A stretch of DNA of 64,000 nucleotides from Posidonia oceanica (GCA_037176725.1 JAZBRS010000044.1:2790001-2854000), one strand, 5' to 3'; shown: positions 20,282 to 33,330, counted from the first letter of the stretch. The notes: a model not told the origin generated them from the sequence alone. Program-made: numbers and translations.

Positions 20282-22255
20282 ATGGCTGAAGCTAACCCAG
20301 GGATCAAGAAAGCAGTTTTTACCAAGGTGAATCAGCTCCGGCCAGCCAGCAATGGCCATACTGTTGTGGTGAAGGTTTTGCATTCAAAAGTAATGCAGGT
20401 CAGAGGCCGCCCTGATGGGCCTCAAGCTCGCCAAAACCAGATTGCTGAGTGTCTGGTCGGTGATGAGACTGGAATGATTATTTTTACGGCCTGGAAGGAC
20501 CAAGGTGACTCTTTTCCTACTCAACTAATCGTACATAGATGTTTTTTAATGCAAGAACTTTTTATTACCAATCTTTTTTTTTTGTTATGGATATTTCCAA
20601 TCTTTTGCATTAGCAATATGAACATTTAAATATATTTAGTACATTTTTTCATAAGTTTTCCTTTGTCTTTCATACATTGACCAAAATTTAGTTATCTGTC
20701 TAGGAATATTTTTTGTCCAGATTGAAGCTTGGATGAGTGGTCTTGTATGGTTCGCATTGTTGACATCTTAGCAGTTTTTACCTGCTCAAAAAAAAAAAAA
20801 AACTCTTCTTTTAACTTTATATTTTCTTTTTCCAACTCACTACTTGAATTTATGTTTCCATGACTAATTATATTGCCTGTCTGCTTATACTAGAAGCACA
20901 CAAAATTATCATAATTTTGTCATTTTGTTTAGAATGACAAAGGAAACTTTGTTTGAGAGGCATACTGTCTGGGGTGTCTATAAATCATTCTTAAGAACTG
21001 TTATCTCATTGATATGCCTAGCAACCCCAACCTTTTATCACCTCGTTTCCAACAATGGGGAAGTAAAAATTAGCTAGATCTTTAAAAATGCTAGGTTATA
21101 AATTCTTGATCTCAGCAGAGTTTAAGTAAATCAGCATTGATTATTTACGATAATTTCTAACCAGGAAGACTCTTTATGTACTAATTAATTGGGGTTGCAT
21201 ATTTTCCCTCAAACAGAAAAGAGTTGCATATTTAGATGGAAGTCAGGTTTTTAATTAATACAAGGATTCCTCCATGGCTGCACATTTTACATCACTAGGA
21301 CACCTGCAAATATTATTGTTATCTCTTCTAACAGCTATTGTATAGAATATCTATGAGGCTGTTTGCATATAGCCGAGGGATATAAACTGAATATCTCTAC
21401 AGGGACATTGCTTAAAACATGCATTTTCGCGTAAAAAAGATCCTGTATGCCAGCAAAATCCTTGCCATTTTATACATAAACCAAGATTGAATTTGATAAT
21501 CGGTACAGAATTCTCCGTCTTTCTATGCTTTCTTGTAAATATTTCGATATGATTATATACAGATCGTTAGATTGTCCCATTAGTGAATTCTGAGGTGTTG
21601 GGTTTTCTGATCTTGCCATTTTAAAGTAAAATTGAATACTTTCCCTTGGACAATGGGCCCTCAACTAATTGATCAGTTTTCGTATTGATGACCAAGGTGT
21701 GAGTATTGCAATTTTTAGGGTGTACTTGACATAAAACACTCATTCTTATTTGTTTATGCTATGCGGATTGCCTAACCTCCCATGGATTTTAACAAATCCG
21801 TTTCATGAACACTTGCCCTGAAGGTAAATGGGGATAGCCTGGGAAACACAGTTACGATACAAATATGTACTATGTTGCTATTTCTCAGATTACTGATTCA
21901 GTTTTGTCACAATCATTAATTTGGGGTTGGGGACCTTTATAATTTTCTGGTTATATCTCTGTCTTTTCCAACAATATGAAATCTATCGTTGTAAGTTTCC
22001 ACATTGTTGACCTTTTTTCCCTTTCCCTATTGCTTGTTCTCACAAACTGAATTCTTTTTATCAGTGGATTTGATGAAACCAGACACTACAGTGATTTTGA
22101 GGAATGCCAAAATAGACATGTTCAAGGGATCAATGAGGCTTGCCGTTGACAGATGGGGCTGCATTGAAGTCACTGATCCTGCTGATTTTACAGTTAAAGA
22201 GGACAACAATTTATCTCTTCTGGAGTTTGAACTAGTGAATGTCTTGGAAAATTAG
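20282..22255 (+). CDS. OB-fold nucleic-acid-binding protein, At4g28440/SOSS-B-like (2 exons, 137 aa)
   Basis: Exon 1 is 20282-20504, ending CAAG before GTGACT. Exon 2 is 22065-22255, starting after TTTTTATCAG. The junction restores a Val codon, the frame is open, and the total is 414 bp with stop TAG at 22253-22255. The start context is GACATGGCTGAAG. The protein begins MAEANPGIKKAVFTKVNQL; later stretches ECLVGDETGMIIFTAW, ILRNAKIDMFKGSMRLAVD and EDNNLSLLEFELVNV match my recollection of the conserved plant At4g28440-like family, whose usual length is about 150 aa. This is a single OB fold like that of the SOSS/hSSB single-strand DNA-binding subunit. DNA or RNA binding is inferred from family. 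No lesion is seen. It is flanked by transposons on both sides but not interrupted. Confidence 0.93.
20505..22064 (+). other. Intron of host gene 1 (1,560 bp)
   Basis: GT-AG intron, AT-rich, with poly(T) and poly(A) runs (for example 20790-20802). No transposon or gene was recognised inside. Confidence 0.8.
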
Positions 22256-22745
22256 CCTTTGCTCATGCCTCGTGCTCTGTTTGTAAACATGTAGTGATAG
22301 CCTGGTCATTCTTGATGGTTTCTCAAGGGTGGCAGGTTTCATTGAAAACTTTTCCCCCAAATCTAGGCCTCACCCTTTAAACATGCTCGTTGAGAAGCTG
22401 TTTTTGTAAAAGAAAATGTGTTTCTTATCCAATCTATCTGAAGTTTTGGATCTGCCATGTGATGTACTAGGCAAAAGTTGTTTGTAATACTTTCTGATTT
22501 GGCAAAGTTGTGGCACTAGACAATGTTTCAGTATAGACTTTTATTTCTAGGTATTATCTATGTTCTCACCTGTCCTCTCTCCAGCTAAGGATTGGGATCA
22601 AAATTATCTTCAATAACTTATTCTCTGCTATATTATCTTTGTATTGATACATGCAAAGTTGAACTCTCATTTTTACAAATCATTGAATCGATTCTAATAA
22701 AGTAAGTTTATTTATATTTTCAAATAATTCTAAACATTTCACAAC
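22256..22745 (+). other. 3' untranslated and downstream region of host gene 1
   Basis: Follows the stop codon and ends at the LINE insertion point. No second gene is seen. AATAAA-like signals are weak (TCTAATAAAGTAAG at about 22693), so the poly(A) site is uncertain. Confidence 0.5.
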
Positions 22746-22747
22746 TT
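22731..22747. repeat. LINE target-site duplication, copy 1
   Basis: Seventeen bases matching 30127-30143 except for one A/G difference. The last two Ts may belong to the poly(A) end of the LINE. Confidence 0.85.
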
Positions 22748-23103
22748 TTTTTTTGCAAACGGTAGGCAAATATATTAAATTTTAACTTGACTATGAGTAC
22801 CACTGTCAAATTAGCAAAATAACAAGTTTTTAGTTACATAATCCTCTAAAAAAGAATAGGGATACAACAAGCAATAGAGAAGTCCCAAAAAAATAAAGTT
22901 TTACAGCCCATAGTCTCAACATAAACCAAGAAGATATATTGTCCAATCTTACTACAAAATAAAATCAAATCGCAGCAATAAATCAATTGTCGGAACCAAT
23001 AGTTGTCGGGGCTAAGGTCATAAGCAGCCTCAGCAAGCTGGGTAAAAGCATCAAGAACAGGGATGCCAACAATATCATTGAAGGAGGCAATATCATGTGC
23101 AAC

Positions 23104-26100
23104 CTAAGAACCTTGTGTCTGATCCCACTCCTGATGCATGTGTTGAATAGCATGGGAGAATGCCTCAGAATCATGCCCTATGAGAAGAAAATCTACCCAA
23201 GGAATCAACAAAGTGATAATCTGAATTATCAGTGAAAGAAAAACTCTACAATGGTTTCTAATGATCATTGAGTTCCTATTTAACCATAAGCACCAGATAA
23301 TCGCTAGCATCAACATGTTTCAACAGCAGCCATTTAAATTGAATTTAACCAAGGCAAATAAGGAGAAAATTTGATCAATATGCAAATTATTCAAGTAGGA
23401 AGAATTATGCAGGAAAAAAGCCCACACCCCTCAGCAACTTGGCACTGCAAAAAGATATACATAGTTGACTCCACCGCACAGCCACATAAGACACAAACTG
23501 ATGATTCCAGCCACCCTTTTTTAGCTAGATTTTCTATAGATAAGATTTTATCATGAATAACAAGCCAAGTAAAAACTTTTATCTTGAGGGGTGCATTACA
23601 TTTCCAGATATCATTACCATGCTAGGATCAAAAACCACCATCATTTAATAATGCATAACATGATTTAACAGATAAGAAGTTATCAGAAGATGCAGGCCAA
23701 GAAATAAAGTCATCATCTAAGCTTAACACAAGAGATTCCATAATAATGTTAAATTCATGCAGTTGATAGAAAATTTTATTGGCTGTAGGAGTGGTCAGAT
23801 AAAAATCCATGAATAAGTCCCAGACATTCTTTTTGAATTTAAAAAGAGTTCTAGCCACAGTGAGTTTTTTACCTACTGCTAACTTATAAAGATCTGGTAA
23901 GACATATTTTAGAGCTATACCATCCGCCCATCTATTTTCCCAGAATATTGTTTGCTCCCCATTTCTGACCCTAAAGCTTGCAAAGGCACAAAAAACTGGA
24001 AGGCACGATCTAAGCTCCTGCCACAGGGGAGGGTAGTTGCCAGAAGCCACATTAAGCAAAGCACCAGCTTGAAACCTAGCAAAATATCTACTTTTAACTA
24101 AGGTAGGCCATTTGAGATGAGGGTTATTAGCAAATAACTGCCAAAGCAATCTGCATTTCAGAGCCAAACTAAAGTTCCTCAAGTTGATTATGCCCAAACC
24201 ATCCTGATTCTTACTTCTACAAATGGTTTTCCATTTAGCTAAGTAATAACCTCTCGAAGAACAAGAATGAGATCTCCAAAGAAAACGACGCCTGATTTTG
24301 TCTAACTCATGCTCTACCTTGGCAGGGAAATGCAGCACTGATAAATAATATGTGGGAATAGCAGTCAGGACTGAGTGCACCAGGGTGAGTATGCCCCCCA
24401 AAGAGAGGTAGTTTGCCTACCAAGTATTCAATTTAGAAGTAAGCTTATCAATAACAAGTGCCCAATCATTAAAAGAAGCCCTCTTATAATGCAGAGGCAA
24501 CCCCAGATACTTAATAGGTAGAGGCAATGTGGTACAACCCAAGATATCACACACTTGGAGAAGCAGGTCATCAGGAACACCCATCCTTGTAATGGATGAC
24601 TTGTTAAAATTAATTTTCAAACCTGAGCAAGCCTGGAAACAACACAAAATCCTTTTAAGGTTGACCACACTATCAATAGAAGGGAAAAGGAAAATTAAAG
24701 TGTCATCAGCATATTGGATGTTTGTGACAGAGGGTCCCGAATGTGGGAATTGAATGCCACTAATAAGGTGGTTTTCTGAGTCAAGAGCAAGCATCTTATT
24801 CAAGATATGAGTGGCAACAATAAATAGCAATGGAGAAAGGAGATCACCCTGTCTAAGGCCATTGGACGCACCAAAATATCCCTTTAGAGATCCATCGACC
24901 AACACAGATAATTTTGCAGTAGTGATACACATTCTAATCTACTGAATCCATTTATCCCCACAACCAAGACCCTTAAGAGTACTAATAATAAACTCCCAGT
25001 TGACATTATCAAAGGCCTTCTCAAAGTCAAGTTTCAGAAGTAAACCAGGAGTCTTGGAGGAGTGCATGAGGTTTAATGTTTCCTGAGCAACCAAAAAGCA
25101 GTCACTAATACTATGCCTTAGAAGGAAGGCACATTGTGATGCATCCAAGATGGAGTTAAGGATGGGGCTAAACCGAGTTGCTAAACACTTGGAAAAAATC
25201 TTATAGCTACTATTTAACAGACTAATAGGCCTGTAGTTTTGAATCCTTTCCGTAGTTGATTTTTTTGAAATCAAAGCAATGAAAGTTTGGTTGATGCTCC
25301 TAAGAGAAGAGATGTCATCTGAATTGAAGAGGTGAATAAACATCTGAAGTATGTCACCTTTGATTTCTTCCCATAAATGCTGAAAAAAACATATGAGGAA
25401 CCCGTCTGGTCCAGGAGATTTTTCCCCAGGAAGAGAGAAAACACTCCTCCTGACTTCTTCTTTAGAAAAAAGCATTTCCAAGATAGATAAGTAAGAGATT
25501 TTCCTGGGAAGGAGGTGATCCCAATCAAAGTTCACCAAAGGGTATCGATGCTTGTTGAACAAAGAGGAAAAATATTGTTCAATGGAGCTACGGATAATAT
25601 CAGGTGTACCAATGTCAGTACCATTTATAAGAAGGGAGGAGATGGTATTGAATATTCTCCTACCATTAGCAACCTTATGAAAAAAAGTAGTATTAAGGTC
25701 TCATTCTTTAAGCCATTGTACTCTAGATCTCTACTTCCAATACATTTCTTGTTCAAGCAGAATTTTATGATGGTCCCTCCTAAGCTCTTGCTTTCTATGT
25801 CATAATTCTGTGGGAATAGAGCTAGATTCGGCCTGAATGTCAATGTCCAGAAGAGAAGACTCAATTGCCTGAAGTCTATAACTCCAATTCCTAGTTCTAT
25901 TAGGGACCCAAGCCTTAATTGATTTTTTTATCTCTTTAAGCTTATAGAAGAGCCTATCAATGGGATTGGTTGAGGAAACAAAAGATGAGATGCAATGTTT
26001 GATTAGGTTATCAAAGCCATCCAGTAAGAACCAGGATTTGTAAAATTTGAAAGGGAAAGGTCCCCACCCAGGCGGGACAGTATCAAGACAAATAGGAATA

Positions 26101-26780
26101 TGGTCTGAAATGGCTCTGAACTTTCCCGAACAGATAGATCTGGGGTATTGAGTTTCCCAACTTGGGAAAATCAAGAACCGGTCAAATTTGACCATAATAG
26201 CATGTTCCTGAAAATTTGACCACGTGTACAAACAATTATTTAGAGAAAAATCTATAAGCCCAACAATGGCTATGAAGTCATTAAAATTTACCATACTTGG
26301 CGTTATTCCAGATCTGCTGGAGTGCTCATGCGAAAATCTGGTAATGTTGAAATCCCTACCAATCATCCAGTTGCCTCCCACTAAACTAATTAGTTGTCTA
26401 AGCTAGTCAATGAAAGCCGACTTAAGGTTTGAGGTGCAGGGCCCATAGACTCCCGTAAGCCACCACTCAAAGTTATCTAAAATGTTTTTAAACTTTAGAG
26501 ATAGGGAGAAAAATCCCACTTGAGAATCCACAAAGGTGACTAACCTATCATCCCAATTAATTAAAATACCACCCGAAGCCTCTTGAGAAGGCAGTATCTC
26601 CCACTAAGTAAGTCTACCTCCCCTGATATTACGGAGGAGTGAATGAGAAGGGAGTTCCACTTTGGTTTCACAGAAGATTAGAATGTCACATTTAAATCTC
26701 CTTACTATGTTCCTAATTTCTTTACGCTTATGACTACTACTAAGGCTCCTAATATTCCAAGATAAAATGATTATTTAAAC
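23104..26780 (-). pseudogene. LINE ORF2: endonuclease, reverse transcriptase, zinc-binding C-terminus
   Basis: The APE-type endonuclease begins near 26780 (LSWNIRSL, then CETK) and continues at 26381-25800 with GRDFN, CLYTWSN, KFDRFLIF and SDHIPI. Reverse transcriptase spans 25562-24417: SPGPDGF, ISKKSTTERIQNYRPISLLN, LDFEKAFDNVNW, GLRQGDLLSPLLF and the catalytic QYADDTLIF. The C-terminal zf-RVT region is at 24401-23628 and continues, broken, to about 23104 with WCLWLNRNSMIIRN. Stops or frameshifts lie near 26385-26406, 25562-25800, 24932-24939, 24401-24417 and 23625. In life this protein nicks DNA and primes reverse transcription at the target. This copy is dead. Confidence 0.9.
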
Positions 26781-29721
26781 ATTCAGAGCAAAACTTAGAG
26801 CCCTAAGAAGCTCAAGACACTCAACAGTGTCATCTAAATTTATAGGGGACAAAGATTGTTGGGAGTGAACTAAGTTTAAAAAATTCCCAGGCTCCTCCCG
26901 AGAATTAAAAGACAACCCGATTTTAAAACAAAAATTACAAAAATCATCGTTGGAATTCCACGATAGTACAGAATTTTCCATATTTGAAACATTCGAAGCA
27001 TTGTCAGTCCCAGAAGTAAAGGGTAACAGAGGGATGTTGTTCATGGGGGAGCTCTCAGAAGAATTAAGCAAAGAGCCAGTAAAAGTAGATGATGTATTGT
27101 CAACAGTACCTGTGTTTGCTTGCGGGGAGGGAGGTTGAGCCGATCTAGGAACAGATCCCACATTACCCAACTCATTGTCATCCATGCTGTCTATGACCGC
27201 CAGCACAACCTTCAGTTTTTCTTTGTTAGTCTTCCTTGCTTTTATCTCTAGCCACAAAGTGAGTCATGGCCGCTGACAGAGAGTTATCCCCAGAAGTAGA
27301 TTGGTTGAGGTTGGAGAGAGAGGGGAAAGGTGGAAGCGGAATGGGGTTTGCACTGGCTCGAGACACCACTGCGGTGGCAGTACTCATGATAATTGCAATT
27401 TCCCCAGAATTTGTCAAACCCGAAGAACCAGAAATGGTCCCCAAGGGAACAGATGGGGGTGGAATCTCAGCAAAAGGCTCAACATTGACAAGGGCCGGCT
27501 TAGGAAGAAGTCCCCCCAGATTTCGATACCAAAGACAAAGAAGGATTGTGTTGCTACCCAGAGTTATTGAATGATCCGCAACCCTGACCCGAGGATCGAG
27601 TCCAAACACTTTTCCCTAAACTAGCAGCCCGATGAGTACTGCCACCCTTCCAGTTTTTTTGGCTTTTATAAGACCTACCCGGAGGCTTACGAGTTCCCTT
27701 GTGGGAAGAGGAGCCCATAGAGAAAGGGGGGGCACCCCAGGCAGAAGAGGAAGAAGGACAAAGATCCCAACTTCTACAGAAGCGGATCGGGTAAACTTGT
27801 CAAGCGAAGGCAAAGTACTTGACGTCAGGAAGTTTCTTACCCATGTTTAACCGAACTTTAAGCATAGCAAAACCTAAGAACTTAACATGCTCCAGGCTCA
27901 AGTCTACTTCCAAAAGCTTTGTGAAATCACCTAACATCCTATGGAAGGTGTTGACGTTCCAAAGGTGATGCGGAACATCCTCCAAACGTATCTTAAAACC
28001 CTCATCTCGAAGGGTGAAGACCGAACTAAAATGGGGCAACCACGACATAAAAGATGCCGGGAGAGAAACCAAGGAGCACCCGAAGGACTTAAGGGCGTCG
28101 TCCCTAACATGCTGGGAAGGAAACTTTACAAGATATTTGCCTTTAACAAAATCGAAAATCTCCCATTCCAGGGAGCTGGGCCAGGTGGTAGATAGATGGG
28201 CCCCTAGGTCATCCTTGGACACATGTGTGGAGAGCGGTGTAATGATGGCACAACAGGAGAAAAATAGAAGTTGGTCACATGATTCATTTGTGGGAGGGAG
28301 AATAATGGGGTAGTGGGGAGACTAGCCAGTCATAACTACAGTGTGAGAGGCTAAGAGAAGAATATGTAAATCGCTACTGTATGATTAGGAGATTTGCAAT
28401 GAAAACACGCACCATTAAATTTACAGAAAGACTTGAGATGGCCCAGAAGGCTGCACTTAAAGCACCTACTGGTCCTGGTGCAATACTACAATAAAGGATT
28501 CTTTGATTGCTTTTGAGACACCACCTGCCACCCCTCCACAGGGGGAGAAAGCACTTTGGTAGGGGAAGAAGACTTAACTCTCTCTGAGAACCTCAAAGGA
28601 GAAGGAGGCAAAGTAAGATTGCACAGAAAGGCTAAGATAGAAAATCTAGAATCAAAGAGCAAATGGTTGTTGTTCGGATTATATGCCTTGGTAAGAGTAG
28701 AGTAAGAGTCAAGTAAATCAGAACGATGGTCAATAGGAGATCTTTCCCAAATCGGCGCAATTAATGGACTACAGAGCCCGCCAGACGAATCGTGCCTCAA
28801 ATGGCAAAATATTTTAGCGGGAGAAGATAAAGCTGGGCCAGCATTAAATGCACAATATATGTCCGCACAATTTTCCACAGAACACGAATCGTCATAACTC
28901 ACAGAATCATTAGTATTAAGTCCCGCAATTAACAAATTACCACCAAAATCCGAAGAATTTCCCATAAGATCGCGATTATTCTGCGTTAAACAAATATTAA
29001 ATTTCGAGTAATGAAACGTATTAAATGAGTGGGACCCATAAGAATTTGAACCAACCGAAGAAACGTTGCAGCCGGCATTACCAGAGCCTCCTCGAAAATT
29101 GAACCTTAATCTTCCCGGCGAAGCAATCTTCGCCAACCTACCGATCGGCGAAGGTGCCAATGAGCCAGAGGACATCCGACCAAATGGAAAGTACAAGCCA
29201 GGGAAAAAACTAGAATCTTTTGAACTCACAAATGGGGATAATTTTGCCTCCCATGTGGGATCACCCATAGGTGATCCACAATCACTATTCAGAAACTGTA
29301 AAGAAGAAACTCTAGACCCACTAGAAATTTCAGACAAAATCGGAGGGCAATACTCCCCAAAAGATGATTCTGTAGAACTACAAGAAGTCATTGATCCCCT
29401 AGAATTTACATCAGCTGCAAACCCAAAATCCGGCCTAAGATCACGGCCTTCCCCAAAGGGTTTTTTGATTTTATTCGAAAGATCCTTCAAATTTTTTTCC
29501 AAGAAGGTGCCTGGTAATGCCGATCGGCAATGTTTTTCGGTAGAAGAATCATCATAACTTTTTTCCAAAAGGGGAGTAGAAGACAGTAACCCCACAAACT
29601 TTTCCCCATCCTCATCCCACAAATAACTATTAGACTCGCCACAAGAGTCAAGAGAACTAGCTAAACAAACTTGCCAGCAAGAGCAAGCACCATCCCGCGA
29701 AGAGCAAGCTGAAGAGGACAA
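26775..29721 (-). pseudogene. LINE ORF1: Ser-rich N-part, zinc knuckle, DUF4283-like RNA-binding domain
   Basis: The N-terminal 411 codons (29721-28486) are rich in Ser, Asn and Gly and end at TAG (28486-28488). Directly after, in the same frame, comes a CX2CX4HX4C knuckle (CFKCSLLGHLKSFC, about 28455-28410) and a second, degraded one (CFHCKSPNH). Then a DUF4283-like domain (28222-27800) follows, with WPSSLEWEIFDF, KGKYLVKFPS and a TLRDEGFKIRLEDVPHHLWN segment. The Pro/Ser-rich C-part is broken into several frames down to 26775. Plant LINE ORF1 proteins bind element RNA. Here the knuckle comes before DUF4283; in many plant LINEs it comes after. The 411-codon stretch is not a host gene. Confidence 0.8.
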
Positions 29722-30126
29722 AGGGCTCTTCTGGCCAAAGGTGATAGGGGAAGAAATAAGAAAGTTAAAAGGGATCGATTTCCCTCCATCAGGCCTCGAC
29801 TTTTTTTAGTCCTAAGCCTAAGCAGCCAAAAAGGGATCGATTTCCCTCCCATGATCAGATTCGAGCTAAACAGATCTCAACTCAGATCAACAGAGAAACA
29901 TGCCAAGTTCCCTAAGGCAGAGAACTGGAACACGTCCCGACGCCAGCGAGCAAGCTGAAGCCAGCGCAAAGAAGAGAAGCTCAAGCGAGAGCTTGGAAAG
30001 CGAGAGCAACACAAGCGGGCAATTGTAGTCGGGTTGCCTTCGGCTTTGCTGCTCGTCAAAGCAGATGCAACTGTTCAATGTTGTAGGAAGTGCTGTTTTG
30101 CATTGATGGTTTAATAACCTTTGCAT

Positions 30127-30143
30127 TAAACGTTTCACAACTT
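30127..30143. repeat. LINE target-site duplication, copy 2
   Basis: TAAACGTTTCACAACTT, matching 22731-22747 with one difference. It marks the 5' boundary of the LINE at 30126. Confidence 0.85.
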
Positions 30144-30179
30144 CGACTGGATGGTATCCCAAATTATAGAAAAAAGTTC

Positions 30180-30402
30180 TATAACATCTGGACATTCATT
30201 TTCCTTGTTTTTATGCTTTTTAATGAATTCCTTGGCTGTGGTCAGGTGTTACTGGCCTTGCAGGCCCCACTTGAGTTTGTTGTGGGCTCCATCTGTGGGT
30301 TGTGTGGGTCTCCACCTGTATTATTGTTGTGGACTCCCACTTGTGGTGGTTGGTGGGACAGATTGTGGTCTGGTCCCTGGCTTTCTCTCTCTCTTTCCCT
30401 CC

Positions 30403-30447
<45 letters not shown>

Positions 30448-33330
30448 TCCCTCACTCTCTCCTCCCCCACCCTCTCCCTCACGTGCCTTCTCCCTCCCCT
30501 CTCTTTTCTCCCCCCTCCCCCGCTCATGCCCTCCTTCTTCCTCTCTTCCCCCACCCCTCGTGCCCGCTCCTCCTCCCTCTCGCCCGTGCCCGTGCCCGTG
30601 CCCTAATCTCGGCCGACGCAGCCTTCTCCTCCCCCTTTCCCCATCCGTCTCCCTCCTCCCTCCTCTCTCCTCCTCCATTTTCCCCCTCCCATCCCCTCCT
30701 TCCTCTTCCTCTTCCTCCTCGGTTGTTGGCGGTTGCTGGTGGTGGCCGGCGTGCAGTGGAGGCCGGCGGTGGTGTGGCGAGCTCCGGTCGTCGTCCTGAT
30801 GAAGCGGCGAGCCCAAGAGCGGCGCGTGGAGCTCGGAGTACGTGTGGATCGCCGGAGGACGGAGGTCGTCCCTCTGTCCCAAGGTACACGCCTCCCCCTA
30901 GGAGCTTAAATATTTAGATATTGCTATGCATGTATTACTTGCCATGTTTTGTATGATATGATTGTGTTTGACAATTTTTAGGGATTTATATGCATTTTAG
31001 TCGATTTTATCGGTTTAAGTTGGCTTTTGGCTTAAATGGGGATTTTTGGTGGTTTCTTGAGTTGTGGGCTCAAGAATGGCTTTATTATGATTAAATTATG
31101 TCCCCTGCCATGATATTATGCTATGGTAGAGATTTGGTAATTTTTAGAGATTTATTGTGATTTTGGTCGAATATATGGCCTGAGCGGCTTAATTGCCTAA
31201 TTGTAGTTTTCCGGTGAATTCCGGTGTTTTGGGCCTCGGATTGAGGCGAATGTGATATGTTTGGGTTGCTTGAGCGGATGTGCTCGCTCCCATGTGTTGC
31301 ATGCTTATTTTGGCATGGATTTGATGATATTTGAGGTTTTGATAGAAAATTGCTTGAATATTGGATTTCCGGTGTTTTTGTGAGTTGCGTGCCTCAGAAT
31401 GCCATATTGAGTATATGGTTGCATTCCTTGTTTTATTTTGGAGATTCCGGTATATGGCATGCTAGTTTTGGAGTTTTATTCAGGTGTTTTGGGTTTTAAG
31501 TCGGCTTTATAAGTTTTCTGCTTTGTTCTGGTTCAGCACGATCTTTTTGGTTGGTCTGCCAATTTCTAGGGGAAATCGGTACACCGGTTCATATTGGTGT
31601 CACATTTTTCTGTCAGATTTAGACCAGAGCCTGATTTCGGTCGACCGATATTGATTGATCTGCCATTTTCAGGGTTGGATCAGTCCGACCAGTGGATTTA
31701 GTTCCACCGAAGTAAGGATTTTCGGTACGACCGGTGTGATATCGGTTTGCCGATCACTGTGCGGACCAGTCGGCCGGTGGATTTAGTTCCACCGAAGCAG
31801 AGATTTTCGGTCTACTGGTGGGAGTACCGATCTGCCGATTCTGGTCTGAGATGCTCTCCCGAGCTTGTTTTCCAATATGGTTTCCTCGGTTGGTTTTAGA
31901 GCTTATTATGCTTTAGCCCATGGATTCAATAAATATTTTCAAAGAGATTTTTGGGGAAAAATATGAATGGTTTGCAAATAATTTTGCTGAGGTTTTCCGT
32001 GGCCGAAAACCTGGAAGTTGTGTTGGCTGGACTCGGGGATGCGACGGCGTTCTTGGTATGTCGCACACTTCGCCTGGGTTGAGGTTTGGGGGTCGGGGTG
32101 CCAGCCGTACTTAGTGGTATCGTAGCAGTGGACTCGGGAAGTATGATACTCCTACGTAGCTGGGTGTGATACCCTAGTTGTTACGGGCACCGGGACTCGC
32201 CTGGTTTTGGGTGCTGGCTGAGCCTAGGGGTTGGAGTCTCTAGTGGTTCGGGACACTGGTGCTGGCTGAGCCTAGGGGTTGGAGCCTCTAGTGATTCGGA
32301 GCACTGAGTTGAGGTCGCCGTATATTAGGCGTGTCCTGTGGTTTGTCCTGAGTAAGGACAACTCGTCCAGTTGGAGTGAATAGCTTTCCCAAGTGGGGAT
32401 CGCTTTTGAGGCGTCTCTAGTGACGAGATGCCGGGACGGACACGCTCCTCCACAAGGCGGGTGTTCGTGGCTGTGCAGTGAGCTGCAGGAGTGAGTCTCT
32501 GACTACTGCTTGAGGTCAGGTCGGTTGCTTGGCGCCAAGCAACACGATCAGTTGTGGTTTTGTGCCCGTAGGGCTGTGTTTTGGTTGTTGCTGGCCGTAT
32601 TAGGCCTTGAGCTTTGCCTGAGTTTGGGCTTAGTGAGGTTTTGCTGTGTTTGGGTCATATTAGGCTAGTTACTTTTCGCCTGTGTATGACGTGATATTGT
32701 GGTTTGAGTTTTGGGACGTATTGGGCCTGATGTTTTCCTGCCTAGTTATGGCGTGTGGCTTTGGTTTGAGCTTTGGGCCGGTGGGCCATTATATTGATCG
32801 AGATTTAGTTTTACGAGGTATTTCCGCCTTGTTTTGGCCAGTGAGTCGAGTGCTTTCCCAGCTTCAGGGGTTGGAGGGTTTTGAGTAGTTCTGAGATTTT
32901 GGGCCGGTGGACCGTGGTTTGTGATATAAACTTTGTAAACGTCTGTCTTCCCCGGTTTTAGCTTGTTGGCTTTGGAAAGGGTGTTTTATTTGATTATATT
33001 GATTGTTGTGGACTCGGATTTAGGGTTTTTACCAGTTGTGCCGTATTTGAGGTTTTATGCCGGTTTCTCACGTGGTTTTTGCAAGGTGTGTGTTGGGTAA
33101 CGATTTCTAGGTCACTCACGTGTACTTTGTGTGGTTTTCAGTTGCAGGTGCAAATGATTAGCTGGTTCGGAGTTCTAGTGCATATAGTGGGAGTCACGTA
33201 GCTGTCCACTGTAGGTTCCTAACATAGATATTTGTTGTGTAGTCTAGTAGTTTGTTGTAATTATAATATTTATTTAAGTTTTAAATTTATTGAACTTTTA
33301 ATTTTGTTGGTAGCGACTCGGATCGTTACA
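30180..33330 (+). mobile_element. Solo LTR, 3.15 kb, with perfect 5-bp target duplication
   Basis: The right end is GGATCGTTACA (33330) followed by AGTTC. The left end is TATAACATCTGG (30180) preceded by AGTTC (30175-30179). The left terminus should be TG; TA is explained by one substitution, since the ends otherwise mirror each other (TATAAC/GTTACA). No internal region is present, so it is a solo LTR. Contents: (CT)n and C-rich text at 30381-30720, GC-rich text to 30880, a cluster of CGGT...ACCG palindromes at 31565-31860, repeated CTGGCTGAGCCTAGGGGTTGGAG phrases at 32210-32300, and GGTAGCGACTCGGATC near the end. Open frames through the CT tract are low-complexity artefacts. Confidence 0.8.
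30381..30450 (+). repeat. (CT)n microsatellite inside the solo LTR
   Basis: Almost pure CT/CTTT repeats, followed by a longer C-rich pyrimidine stretch to about 30720. It produces apparent Leu-Ser open frames in all readings. Confidence 0.9.

Larger units (their letters stand above)
22746..30126 (-). mobile_element. Full-length L1-type LINE, decayed, with 17-bp target duplication
   Basis: Minus-strand non-LTR retrotransposon of about 7.4 kb. ORF1 (about 29721-26775) is followed by ORF2 (about 26780-23104) and a 3' tail ending in a short poly(A) (nine Ts on the plus strand at 22746-22754). The flanks are TAAACATTTCACAACTT (22731-22747) and TAAACGTTTCACAACTT (30127-30143), a 17-bp duplication with one mismatch. 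The empty site would join host gene 1 downstream sequence to 30144. Several stop codons and frameshifts mean it cannot move by itself. Conservation of the duplication and of catalytic motifs suggests a moderate age. Confidence 0.9.

Noticed and set aside
28486..29721. 411-codon minus-strand frame as a host gene
   Set aside because: It lies inside the LINE duplication boundaries and leads in frame to a zinc knuckle and DUF4283, so it is the LINE ORF1 N-part.
30090..30917. 275-codon open frame and antisense partners across the CT-rich tract
   Set aside because: Low-complexity pyrimidine repeat open in several frames; it starts inside LINE sequence and crosses the LTR boundary.
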